DNA of 64,000 nt, from positions 4,092,001 to 4,156,000 of the forward strand of contig NC_035793.1 in NCBI RefSeq assembly GCF_001653235.2, written 5' to 3'. This DNA comes from Pochonia chlamydosporia 170 (Eukaryota; Ascomycota; Sordariomycetes; Hypocreales; Clavicipitaceae). The notes beneath the pieces are model-generated. The model was not told the origin of the DNA and ran no database searches. It was given only the letters and a program-made list of their open reading frames with translations. The position numbers and the translations under genes are program-made. Position 1 is the first letter of the stretch. Every line of letters begins with the position of its first letter. Shown here piece after piece: positions 21,681 through 34,000 of this stretch.

Positions 21681-23044
21681 CTAAATCCACGCCATCCCCG
21701 CCCCCAGACCAAGCATCCCAACCGCCCCAACCACACCCGTACACCTAGCCCCCCCTCCCCGCGAACTACTACTAAACAACGAACTCGTCGTCGTAGCGGT
21801 CCCCTTCCCCGTCCCCGTCGACGAAGCACCCCCAGTCGTCGTAGTAGGACAATTCGTCGAGCACGGCAAATCACTCGTAAACGCCCCCGTGACAGTCGAC
21901 ACCGGAAAAACAGGCGCCTGTGTCCCTATATCCGGATTCGGCACGTCGTTCTGCGTGTCGGGATTCAACACATTCGCAACGACGTGCATTATGCCATTGG
22001 CGATCAGGATATCTGGCTGAATAAGCTGCGCCGTATCAATATACTTGTTATTTCCGTCCTGTCGAACCACAACCTGCTCTGCCTTGCCAGCGGGGTCGTT
22101 CGCCAGTGTATTCAGTTTGGAGCCATTGGTGAGGAGATTCGACGAGAGGACCTGGTCCGGTATGATGTGGTATTTCATTATTCTCGCTAGTTGGCTTGCG
22201 TTGAGAGACTGCAGACCCCCGCCGATGAGGTTATACGCATCATCTTTTGGCGCAAACACGGTAATGTTCTTGCGGTACGCGACGTCAGGCATCAACTTTG
22301 CGGCGTAGAGGGAACCCAGGAAGGATTTCGCCTGGAATGCGATGGCGGTGTCGGAGATGAGCGTAGGCGGGATGAGGATGTTGTCCACGACTTGGATGAG
22401 ACCGCCTGTGAAGGGGATGTCGGCCTGGACGAGTGTAGACCGCGTTCCCTGGCCGCTAATGAAGGTAACGGAGCCGGGCTGCTTGTTGACGAGCACGCCT
22501 TGGCCGGTGGTGACGTTTGTGAATGTAGGGCTGACGAGGCGTGTGGTCTCGTAGTATGTTTGGCCTTCTTTGAGCATGCCGGCGGACACGACGCCGTTGA
22601 GGATGTGGTATTGGAGGAATGGCATCGTCTTCTCCTTGTTGTCTGGCTCCCAGCTGGATTGGAGGGATGTGTATTGGATTTTGTCGATGGCCTTGTCTGA
22701 TGGTGCGACAATCTGAGAGATGTCAGCTTTCATTCTTGTCTGGTATGATTTCGCATAGTGGTTTGACATCAATGGATGAAAGCGCATTTATTGCGTATGT
22801 GTAAATTGGACATGGAGTCTTACCGTCACGCCATTGTCACTCGGCAGTTCCAACAAGACATCGGGATATTTCTGCATGAGTTAGTCGCTGCATCTTCGAA
22901 TGGCAGACTCAAACCTACCTTGATCAACTCATAAAACTTGGTCAGATTCTTATTCCCAGAAAGCACAGTCCCCAAGTCCTTCTTATCATCCGCCACGACG
23001 GCCACCACAAACGCGACAACGCCCAGCGCTGCGTGGAGCAACAT
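21681..23044 (-). CDS. Fasciclin (FAS1) domain GPI-anchored surface protein
   Basis: Three exons, 23044-22919, 22871-22824 and 22712-21681, all phase 0, giving 401 aa. An N-terminal signal peptide (MLLHAALGVVAFVVAVVA) precedes two FAS1 domains. The first contains ELPSDNGVTIVAPSDKAIDK and QYHILNGVV; the second contains NITVFAPKDDAYN, MKYHIIPDQVL and the closing NGIMHVVANVLNP. A Ser/Thr-rich stalk (TTTTGGASSTGTGKG) and a hydrophobic C-terminus (GVVGAVGMLGLGAGMAWI) suggest a GPI anchor. FAS1 proteins mediate adhesion or matrix contacts at the cell surface; in fungi some contribute to adhesion or conidiation. Exon 2 encodes only 16 residues and is required to complete the first FAS1 motif. Confidence 0.92.
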
Positions 23045-26000
23045 TTCGTCTCAAGTGATGTCTGCGATGTTGTCGGAATGAAGAACAACACAATTGCGAC
23101 AGTCGCTCACGATAAAAGAAATACCCCCGACAATGGCAAATAGGGGAAATCAAACACAATTATCAAGGTGCCAAGCATGCGCGCCCATCCAACAGCCTCG
23201 CTTAAAGCTCTATCGTCATCTGCGACACGCGAAACAAAGACGATGGTGTTGGGCTCCGTCACCGAGATCACAAGCTGGCTGGTGCACAAGGCTGGGCTGT
23301 CAGGTCCAACACGTTTTCCCCAGGTTTAGAAAGTTCAGATTGGACAAAAACTGATGGCCACCCTCTTTTTTTATCCCCTCCTTTCTTTGCGGCGCCACGG
23401 CGTTGATTGCGAGGCGTTTGAAGGTGGTGAGGCGCCGCTGGTTCCTGGCGAGGCGATTCAATTGGCAAGGGCAGCAATTTATTGCAACTTTTTCATCATT
23501 TGGTACACTTTTGTGCCGTTCTTCCGTTGCAGCACCGTTGGATGGAGTGCCGTCAAGGTTGGTGGTGCAATTCGACAGCAAAAAAGTCGGAGGCTGATAA
23601 TTACCACCCACCAAATGCCAGAGAGACGTGACAAAGGCAAGCAGACATGAGCAGCCCAAAAAAAAAAAAAGCCAGACCAGTGACAGCGCCAGATCCAAGT
23701 CTTCCTGCATGTTACTCCCTACTCCGTCGTTACACCTTGTCTCGTCCTGTCTGCAGGGAACACAAGCGCATGCATCGAACACTGTATACCTGGATACATA
23801 TAGTCATTGACCAGGACTCTAGAATACGAAGTGATCGACAAGAGGCCTGTCAGCGGCCCGAGAACCACAGCCCCAGAGACTAAAAATTACTTGACATGTA
23901 CAAATAAAGTGGTCGGGTTTTCTTATGCTTCAGAAATCTTTTTATTCTATGCCGCATGCATATACGCACGCTTATCCGGTATCACAACATCTCTTCCAAT
24001 CGCCTTCTGTCCAGTCCCAGCGCTCTTCTTCAGCTTATGTGAAACACTTGGTGACTAAAGTGACACAGTCTCTTTGTATACAACAAGACAAGACCCAAGA
24101 CCCTGCCTTGTCAGTCCACTGATTCGACCTGTCACTGCAGTCCAGAAGCTCTTTGGGACTTCGTGTCTCACACGGGTGTAACATTCAAGGTTCCCATGCA
24201 GACTCCAACCACGCTGCTGTAGGAGTACGAAGTGCATCTCGTACAATACCTTGTTTAGCATCTTGATTTGCTCAACCATGGGAGCCTAAGAAGAACCGCA
24301 TATAGAATTTTGGGCGTGATCTATAGCACAGCGGGATACGGAGTACCATGTGTAATACAAGTACGATATGGCGAAACTACCCTGAACCTTGCTGGCTATT
24401 TCCTTTTCATCTTTTGCGCTGGGCTGACCAAATGACTGATGGTGAGGTGAATCGAGTAAAGTTGCCGGGAAGTGAGTGAGAAAAATGGCAGCGATGTTTG
24501 GCTTGGCACAGCATGTTAGCCCTCTGACAAGTCGAATGAGCGAATTTGCACATCTGACATCCTGGTTGCTGTTGAACACAACCAACACTCAACAACATTG
24601 AAGCTGAACAACGAGGCAATTTGATCAAAAAGACCCGCCCGGTTGGACTTCCCGACACCAACAATCCCAGTCCCAGTCGGCCAACGAAAAAAAGAACCAC
24701 ATTATGCCATAGAATATGGAAAATGCCGAAGAATCCTGCAAACACAAAACAAAAAACGTGCTTCTTCGATTTGTCCTACCAGACAGTGAACAGATTTTTT
24801 CTTGTTTCCGGCCCCACCCTAAGCACAGTTTTGGTGCATTAGAGGCTCCCAAACAACCTCGTAGCTGCATGTGCAGGCGTGACACTTTTGCACTGGACCG
24901 AGACAAAACCTCCAGAATACGAGAATGTTGGTGTGCCCACCACCTCACGAAACCCAGTGAAGTGCACCCCGTCATCTAGGATTCCCCTGTCTAGTGTCGG
25001 ATGAGTTGCGGCGCTGTTTCGACTCAACTCAATGCGCCCGTCAACTTCAGAAATCTCCCTGCCACCATTCGCCAATCCGTCAACTCAACCATGCCTCATG
25101 GGCTACACTTGACCAAGATTGCTAGCAGCCATTAGGCTCTGTCGAGTATGTCGGCATAACAGGTTTTTGCTTTGGCCAAGCCTGTAGGGCAGTATCAACC
25201 CTGAGCAACTGGACCACCAGTAACAACCATCTCGGTGAACTTCCTTAGTTGCTTGTTGGAGGTGTGTAGATAAAGGAATATTCACTTCGACCAGCACACA
25301 ACTGGTATACCCGCTATTATCTCGCGGATGATAGCTACATCACAAGACTGCAGCGGGCGTCGTTATCCACATCTTCTGGCATAAACTTGAGGCTACAGTT
25401 GGGCGTCGCGCGCGCGATTGCTTTCCATGTCCTTGTCATCCACTTATGGAGTATAGAATACATTAGTTCCTCGTCTTTTCACGAGGAGTTGTCTAAACAT
25501 CCGCCTGGCTTACTTGGCGAATGTCGTTCAATGTCCCGATCTCAACAAAAACGAAGCTGATAACACATCAATCCATCCATGCATATCTGCCTCTGCCAGC
25601 TTGAAGTGTGGATATTTGGCCGCAGGTATTGACAGCATGGCGGATGACAGCTCGATTGGCGTCGATCTCGGTATCGTCGTGGGGCGGGGATCCGGACATA
25701 TGCATCCGGTTTAGAACCAGCCGAAAAGAGCCAGAAAGCAAACCGAATGTTCTTCTCTTGAATAAGTCTTTATCCAACCACCAGCTATTGAGCGATAGTG
25801 CGTGATATCAAGGTAGGCGATGGTTCTGGCTCGAGACGAAATCGACTGTCTGTTGGGCTGGGCCAATTTTGAGGAGCAAGGCCGCTCATAGCCACCCTAT
25901 AACGTTAGTCTTATTGCCAGTATTGAGAATTTGTCGAATTGAGGAACTCATTGTTACCTGGAACTCGTGATGATTGACAACGTTAGGCTTGAGGGTGACC

Positions 26001-29000
26001 CAGGAAACCGGGTTGCGGAGTACCGTATCCCCAGATGAACCGTTTCGTCGGTAGGGGATAAGATTTGCATTGATCAATGCTTGTTTACCATTGCATCCAT
26101 TCTTCATTGGGGTATCATTTTCGATGCTTTGGTACATCTTGGCTTAGCAATCCACCGCAAAAAACTTGGTCACATCGGCCAAATAAATTTGGCATAGTCT
26201 CTCCCGGACAGTAATTACTATTAGTGAACAATCCATCTTGCCGACTAGACTTGAATCCTTGTGAAAATGCACTACCGAGAAAAAAAAATTGAACCTTTGT
26301 TAGGAATGGTCAACCGGGAGAACCGACGACCTGGAAATCATCCTGGGAGGCGTCAGACTTTGGTGGTACGAAGCTCCCCGTCTGGAACGATATTCTGGAT
26401 GGGGAAATAAATGCACTGGCGACTCGTTCTGCGGAATTTGACTTTCGACACGTGCTTTGTGGACCACATCACGGACAACAGGTAGCTAGCAGGCGAAAAA
26501 TTGCTGTTTGTTAGTCGTTAGATGATCCTCAAATGAGATGATATTGCCGTCACGTGGAGTGGCGCAAATGTCGTAGGCTTGGTGTTTGCAGCTTGATGAG
26601 GAGGATGAGGAAGTTCAGCCTTTGGGTGTGTTTCTGTTCTCAAACGCCTGCCAACTACGAAGGGGGTTGGCGAGTGAGAAAACTTGGAGCTCAGTCGCGG
26701 AGAATTGCTGAGTCGGAAATATTCCGCAATGAATGAATCAATCAATCGAGTTTGCCCGTGATCCACTGGTTGCTTGTGCTGTATGCCATAGAAAAGTCAT
26801 GATAAACGAGACATGCTCAAAGGCCCAAGGTTGCAATATTGCCCAGAGCTGAAACTCGTCGAATATCCGTGCTTGGCTTGCATAGACAATTGGGTCATTC
26901 CTAGTTGCCCGGGCGTGAAATCTCAAAGATTCTGTCATGTTCCCATCATGACCCCAGGTTTGGTTCTACTGGCACCATACATAATATTGCAGGACACAGC
27001 AGGCTATGACGACGCCATTGACACTTGATTGCTGGTCTGGCCATGGGGTAAGTTGCATTTTGTCGTCTTCGCACCACCCATCTCCCGACATGTAACCGCA
27101 CACGACCCTGGCCCAACCCTCCTGTGCTCCCAGTCCATGGGCAACCAGCCTGAGGTGCGTGCGAGCTCAATGTCGAGCTCTCATGTGTACATTGATAGAA
27201 TAAGTCCGCTTCCGTGAAGCTGGGCCAAAACGGGAAATGGGTGTGCGCCTAGAAGGCAATGCAGGAACAGGGGTTAGGTTGAAGCCACGACCACCTTAAT
27301 CAGCCACATTTGCTGCCGCTTTTGCGACATTCTTCTTCACCTTCCCGCACAAAAATCATGAAATGCCAAGCAAGGCAGGTTGGCGTTGGAACCACAGGGG
27401 TCACCGTTCGGCTTGCCTTTGGCAAAGTTGTGGCGGCCCCGTCGACGATTTGAAGCTCGGGACTCGTCCGACATTTGACCGTTGTTGTCTGAGTGGCCGG
27501 TTCTGTCTAACGATATCCTCCAGCTCTCATCTCTCAAGGGCAATCCACCAAAGACGGACTGGGAATCACTTTGCAACATTTCATCCTCGTTGGTTGTGGG
27601 CTATGCAATCTGAGACCTGATCGATCACGGCGGCTAAAAGGTCACTGGCGTAAATTGGCGACTATGTGAACGCTCTTTAGTGGCATCTATTTCTGTCCTT
27701 CTCTTGAACTCGCATCACAGTGATTGCTACTCCGTACACCTGCGACAAATTATTAGCTGACGGTCAATGATTGCAAATTGCAAGTGGCTTCATGCCATAG
27801 CGGAAGCGCCAGGGGCATCTTGGCAAAGCTAGCCTAAAGACGGCGTCTCGACATCAACAGGTACAAGTTTGCCCTGCTCCAAACCGGTCAACTAGAGGGG
27901 TTCGTATTGAGCCAATGGGCAGTTGCAAATAGAGTCAGTGACGCAGCACGTTTCTCTCCCCAGTGGCTCGAGTTGGACACAAGAACGGGGCCGCTGAAAA
28001 ATTGCGGGAAGGATGCATAATGTCTTGTAGTTGGCGGATCGGATAGGGTACTAGATGAATCACAAATCGGAAAAAATCCAGGTGTGGTGATTGTTGAACC
28101 AGATATTTACCAAACTGGAGAGAGAGCGCATTATTCGGGAACTTTGCTTTATCTAGACTCGTGTGATGATACGCTGCTCGTGTCTGTATCGTCTGGTATC
28201 TGGCTTCCAGGTCAACTTGGGGCAACTGCAAAAGGGTGCTGGTATTAGATGGTCAAAGAACCATATCTTTCTGAGCAAACCGATAACGACAGGGGGCACA
28301 GCGACAATTCCGGCGCAGCTGAGTTCGTCGTGCAAACTTCTCTTTTCGTCGTGGCCTAGGCAACCAGGGATGTCCGTTCTGAAATGCGTCGAGACTTCAA
28401 GCCCAACCCGTTGAGGCTTGCCGGAATCTCGCTCTGATGACGGTGACATGTTTCCCAAGAACGCTCAACCATCAATGTGAGGCACGTCAAAGGACCCAAG
28501 GTTCCCTGAGTGGAGGCAACCAAGTTTGGCTGCAGCTCGCATTCACGGGCGGGAGGCGTCTGAGGTGCTCCGCTCATTCCGAGTTGGAGTGACACTTCCA
28601 CGTCGGCGAGGCTGTGGGTGCGGCGGGTGCATGGGCATCGGGTCTTGTCCACGCCGTCTGGTGTGTTGAATTTGGCTGCGACATTGGTCGCTCCTGCCGC
28701 CTCTATGGACACCAGCGGGAATTCACTGGTGGACGAGGGGCCAACTTTAGCAAGAGCGACCGCCGCCTTGGTACCTAGATTGTCACTGAGCCTGCTCACC
28801 AGACCACACAAGACGACACAGGCTGGCTGGGCTGGGCACACGTCCTGCGGCGGCCCCTCCTTTCTCGATATCCACCACGAGCTGCCCACCCCTCCCCATC
28901 GTACCGTCGCCCCTTCCTGTCCTGCTCCTGCCTGGCTTCTTGAGCGAACCAAGCCAGGGTCATCCAATGTTGACCAGATGTGACCAGATGTGACCAGGCC

Positions 29001-29580
29001 CAGGCAAGCCAGGACTGGCTCCCAACCATGGCCCTCGCTCTGGCCCTTTCCGATCAATTTAATCGTTCATCAATGGTCAACCGGTCTGGTGGCCTTGCGC
29101 GAGCCCAAGTGCCACTGCTTCAACGCACTGCAAGATCGCACCTGTCGAGGTGCCTTTTTTTGGAGTCCCGCCCACATGTCTTCAACCCTGTGACCTCCAA
29201 CTCTTGTCTGCTCACTTGCACACAGCTCCGGATCTGCTTCATTCGTTTAGTTATCGAGGGCCTGCCGCGTCTAAGGAGTCACTTCATTGCAGTAGAGAGA
29301 GCTCGCTTCTTCTGTGACTGACGGAGACGTCGAGTTCAACCGCCAGGAATTCATCCTTCCCTTCGTTGGTTCGCCATTTCAAAAACGTCAAGAACGTCAA
29401 ACCCGAGACGCTACCTGTTTCTTTCTGGTCAAGCCTCTCTCACCAGTGCCGTTCACAGACCTACCGAAGTTTTCGTTTTTCCCTAGTTATATTTTTCCCG
29501 CTTTAATTGCTTTAATATCTACCTGCCGCCTTCTTCTCACACTCCATCATCTTCCTCCGGCACCCACGCATCCTTTCGCC
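23045..29580. other. Gene-poor divergent interval (6.5 kb)
   Basis: Lies between the fasciclin gene (minus) and the GH16 gene (plus). Every open frame is short, or overlaps another on the opposite strand, and none shows a domain, signal peptide plus conserved body, or splice continuity. A 13-nt poly-A run sits near 23658. A 10-bp unit TGACCAGATG is repeated at 28971-28990. The GH16 leader probably occupies the last few hundred bases. Confidence 0.5.
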
Positions 29581-31095
29581 ATGGAGCAGGAGCCGTACAA
29601 TCACGGGTACTATGGCCATCCTGTCCCTTCTGCTGCCACCACAGTCAATCCTACACCAATCCGACCCGGAACACCAAACACAGACGGCAGTCGCAATCCA
29701 TTCGGTGAGAACGACGGTGCTTCCTCACATCGGCCTGGCAGAAACACGAACCCATTTTCCAGTCCCAATGGCTCAAGACCCGCTTCAAGCTTTGGCTCAT
29801 CCAGCGCTTTGGGACCTCGATATGATGTCAACGCCCAGCGCTACTTTCATTCTCGGCGCGTGATGAAGGGTGAAGTAGAGAAACCCTGGTTGGAGAAGAA
29901 GGATCCCAAAGAGAAATGGGTCACTATTATGCCTATCATTGGCATTTTCATCGGCCTGGCCATTTCTGGATTTCTGGTGTGGGACGGCATTCGCAATGTT
30001 GTGCATCACAAATATTGCAATGTCCTGGATGACAACTTTGACGGCGGCTTTAACACCAATATTTGGACCAAAGAAGTCCAGGTTGGAGGCTTTGGGTAAG
30101 TCGCAGCCTTGACATGTTATGATTGTCACACCCCGCGCGATGCTAATATACTTTGCAGCAACGGCGAGTTCGAGGAGACAACTGCCGGCGACGAAAATGT
30201 TTTCATCCAAAATGGCAACCTTGTCATCAAAGCCACTCTCCAAGATGCTGAGAAAGTTGAAAAAGACTACACCATTAACCTGCTCAAGGACGGAACTTGC
30301 ACCTCCAAAGATTGGTATAGCTGCGTAGCTGCCACCAACTTGACTGCCGGTAACTCGAGTATCGTACCGCCGACCAAGTCTGGTCGTATCAACACCATGA
30401 AGGGCGCCAAAATTAAGTACGGCCGTGTCGAGGTGACGGCCAAGCTTCCTGAAGGTGACTGGCTCTGGCCTGCCATTTGGATGATGCCTGTCAAGGACAC
30501 CTACGGCCCTTGGCCCGCGTCCGGAGAAATTGACATCATGGAGTCTCGTGGCAACAACTGGACATACGCCCAAGGCGGCAATAACATCATGTCATCGGCT
30601 CTCCACTGGGGTCCGGACCCCGCCAACGATGCTTGGTGGAAAACAAACCACAAGCGGCAGGCGCTTCACACCACGTACAGCAGCGGGTTCAACACTTATG
30701 GCCTTGAATGGTCCCAAAAATATCTCTTCACCTACGTCAATAGTCGTCTGCTCCAGGTTCTTTACACCAACTTTGACAAGCCTATGTGGCAGCGTGGCGG
30801 TTTCCCTGATGCGACTTCAAACGGGACCAAATTGCAGAACAGCTGGGCGCAGACTGGGCGCAAGAACACACCTTTTGACCAAGAGTTCTATCTCATCATC
30901 AACCTTGCTGTTGGTGGCACAAATGGCTGGTTTGAAGATGGAAAATCTAATAAGCCGTGGCTTGATCGATCACCCAATGCACGAAAGGACTTCTGGGCTG
31001 ATAGAGAGAACTGGCAGGCAACCTGGAAGCAGCCTCAGCTTGAAGTCAGCCGTGTGTTGATGCTTCAACAGTGCGACGGCGATGAGGGATTGTAG
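29581..31095 (+). CDS. GH16 glycosidase, type II membrane-anchored (beta-1,3-glucanase-like)
   Basis: Two exons, 29581-30095 and 30159-31095 (63-nt intron), 483 aa. The ATG at 29581 sits in a good context (CGCCATGG). A Pro/Ser/Asn-rich cytosolic tail of about 110 residues is followed by one membrane helix (WVTIMPIIGIFIGLAISGFL, about 113-132) and a lumenal or extracellular GH16 domain. The catalytic motif GEIDIMES is at residues 294-301, with the expected nucleophile Glu295 and acid/base Glu300. Nearby are WPAIWMMP, which is typical of laminarinase-like and GNBP-like GH16 members, and LIINLAVGG. Several NxS/T sites are present. The likely substrate is beta-1,3(-1,4)-glucan in the cell wall; this is inferred from family resemblance. 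Confidence 0.93.
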
Positions 31096-34000
31096 GGCCC
31101 CACCCACAAATCACCTAGGCCACTGCGTGCATTTTGTTTTCTTCATTATTTTGGTTGGTTTGTTGGCTTTAAATCGTCTCATACTGGATACATACTACAT
31201 ACATCACGTTTTGGAGCAATTGGTAATATCATAGACTTGGGGGAAGCGGGATATGAAAACTTTCTGGGATCATGTGTATTTGGATATTTGCGGCCACAAA
31301 TGGGGTGGGAGGACGACATTCATTCTGGGTTGTTGTTTGCTTGGTTTTGGAATATACATACATACAAGTCCCTTGGCGCATGCTTGGGTACGTCTGGTTG
31401 AGTTTTTTGGCAGGCAGTTGGAATATTTTGATAATGGCACATGTACATGCGAGCAGGGGTATTGGGCACAGAGCAAATACACACAGCGGCATTGGCTGAC
31501 GCCGACATGTTATCTGACGGACATTGCATTGTGCGAACCGTCGTGATGACGGAACACAGTGATTAAACAACGCAAGCCGCAACTACGGAGAATGTGTGAG
31601 ACGAATGTCCGTTGACGTGTGTGGTGAGACCCGACAGGCATTGGCGCTTTATCTCAGACGCCGCTGGTTTACGCCTCCAGACTGCCAGTCATCAGATACG
31701 ATGCTCGTTTAATATTTGAGACCGTTGCCAGTTCGCGCCATGGGCGGCGGCTCACAGAGCGACTACTGATTGCCACGCAGTTAAGCATCTGGATCCGCTT
31801 GATCTCTTCCAGCCACCATGGCCAAACATATTCTGGAACCTACAACCCGGCTGGTACTCCGTACATGGACATGGAGCTGGATCCGGGACATTTGTCTCGT
31901 CAGCTCAAGCCTTTTTTTCAGCCTGCTCGACGCCACGGATCGGGAGCAAATAACGCCATTGCGATTATGACAACTTCATTTGTCTTTGTTTGCCTTATCA
32001 GCACACCGGGCTGCCCATTCGGGAACAAGAGTTTGCTCAATATTGTATCCATTGGCTAAGCCTCGATGTTGAAATGTTGATAGAGTAGAGAAAGTCGCCT
32101 GGATTCTTGATCGGCGTACCCGTATCCGTATCCATTCATTATGCTATGCAAAATGCAGCATGGACAGCCCACCACGCCTGGTCCAGCAGGGGACCATGAG
32201 GCAAAGCTGAAGATAGAGAGCAACTAGGCTGGTGTGTTATTTTTTCCCCTCTTATTCTTTCTTATTTAGGAGCTTTCTTTCTTTTTCGGTTCAGGAGTTT
32301 GCATCGGCGTGTCCTCCAAGGAAGTGTGTTGCGCCATGACGGCGAGTTGGGACGAGAAGAGTCGCATGCAGGGAACATCTGTTGCACCGGATTCGCAATG
32401 AGGATCCATCCATCTTCTTGACATGCATGTCGGTACATGCGTGCGAGTAATGAATATCCGGAAATAATTGCTCTGTGTTCTGTGTGCGCATCTCAAATGA
32501 ATCGGAACTGATAAAATCTAATCTGTACTTAACACTGGAGCCATTTTGAAGGTTCTCCAGTTAACGCGGACACTAACATTCGGGCAGACTCAGGAACAGT
32601 AAAACACCGATAAAAAGTGGACCAATTGAGTTTTTTTCTTGTTCCAGGAAAAACTCCTTTGGCGCCAAGGCACCGAGACTCGACGGTTACCAACTAGTAA
32701 CGGCCGGGGGTGACCTCTCGGAACTCGCAGTTGTTACACCCGAAGATCATGGACCAAGGTGCAGGGCTCTCACTACTGTTGCTAGGACAAGGTGTGGCAA
32801 CTGTAAGCGATACGGCAAGATAGATCCATCTCGAGGCTACGGAGTACTGGAAGGGGGAAAAAAAAATTGACGTTTTCCTTCTACTCCTGTAAGGAGCTTG
32901 ATTATGATCCTAGACAGATGAAGGCCCGCCAAGATAACGCCAGCTGGGAGCCAATGGACCAACGCGGTTGTGACAGATGGGCAGCAAGGATGCCTGCAAA
33001 ATCCACTGTGCTACAGTATGTGATACAGCTGAACAGTGACATGTCCCTGCAAGAACATGACGGCATTCCAAGTCGGTTTTCTCGTGTTAGTCACTGGCCT
33101 GGCTCGGGCGAAACTAGTGACAGCCGCTGGTGTTGGCACTGCTTAGCTTGTGTTGGGATATGCGTTGCCTTGCACAAATGTGGCCGTGTGGATAGCGGCT
33201 CCATGGGTGTTGAATCATTTTTTTCCATATCTGGTTTGATAAAGGACATTGCAAGGTAGTCTGGTGCTTTGAACCATGGGCATATTGATAATAACATGTC
33301 GCAGTGGCATGCGCTTGTGGTTCCGTGGTCATTGGGAGTTCATTGCCCTGGCATCATGGGGCTCTATCTTTGAAAGGAAAGAATTCCGTCGTGTTTGGTT
33401 CCGGCTTTCACAATATTTTCGGCCTCTTAACACCCAAATTGAGAGATTGCGGAATCGAAAATGCTGGCGAGACCGTTATCTCGGGCCAGACCCTCAACAG
33501 GCATAGGGCTCGATGTTGAATAAGAGCCCGGGTCACGGAGTCATCTCCATTCAGCCGTGGCACGACTAACACGATCCATACCCGCTAGAGCACTGGATCG
33601 ATTTGGCAAATGTATTTTTACAACCAGTGGATCAGTGTCGGCAAGGAGCGAAATTACGCCCAGGGGGTCACCGTTCAATAGACTGCGGTTGTTGTTCAGC
33701 AGCATGGCACGGCTCCCACTGACGACTAACCGTTATCGTCGTCACCCTGGTTCGGAATATGCCAATTGCTCTCGTCGTTGAGTTGAAGAAACCGATGGGC
33801 TGAACTACGCGGCTGACCCTGTAGGGGAGGACAAGCTTCGACCGTCATCTCCGGTAGTTGTGATATTCACCTGGAACACCGCCTTTGGTGTCACGGAAGC
33901 CGAGTTTTATTTGGAGCTTGTGTCCCAAATAGGCTTTTCATAGGCAGGATGTGGTTGTACAAGTCTACTGACTTGTTATTATTGCTTTTTGTCGTCACCA

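Noticed and set aside
22191..22700. 169-codon plus-strand frame over the fasciclin gene
   Set aside because: Antisense shadow of a clear FAS1 coding exon.
23300..23782. 160-codon open frame on the minus strand with a hydrophobic stretch
   Set aside because: No homology recognised, and comparable open frames exist on the opposite strand.
28356..29057. 233-codon open frame on the minus strand
   Set aside because: Low-complexity composition, overlapped by plus-strand frames, no recognisable family.
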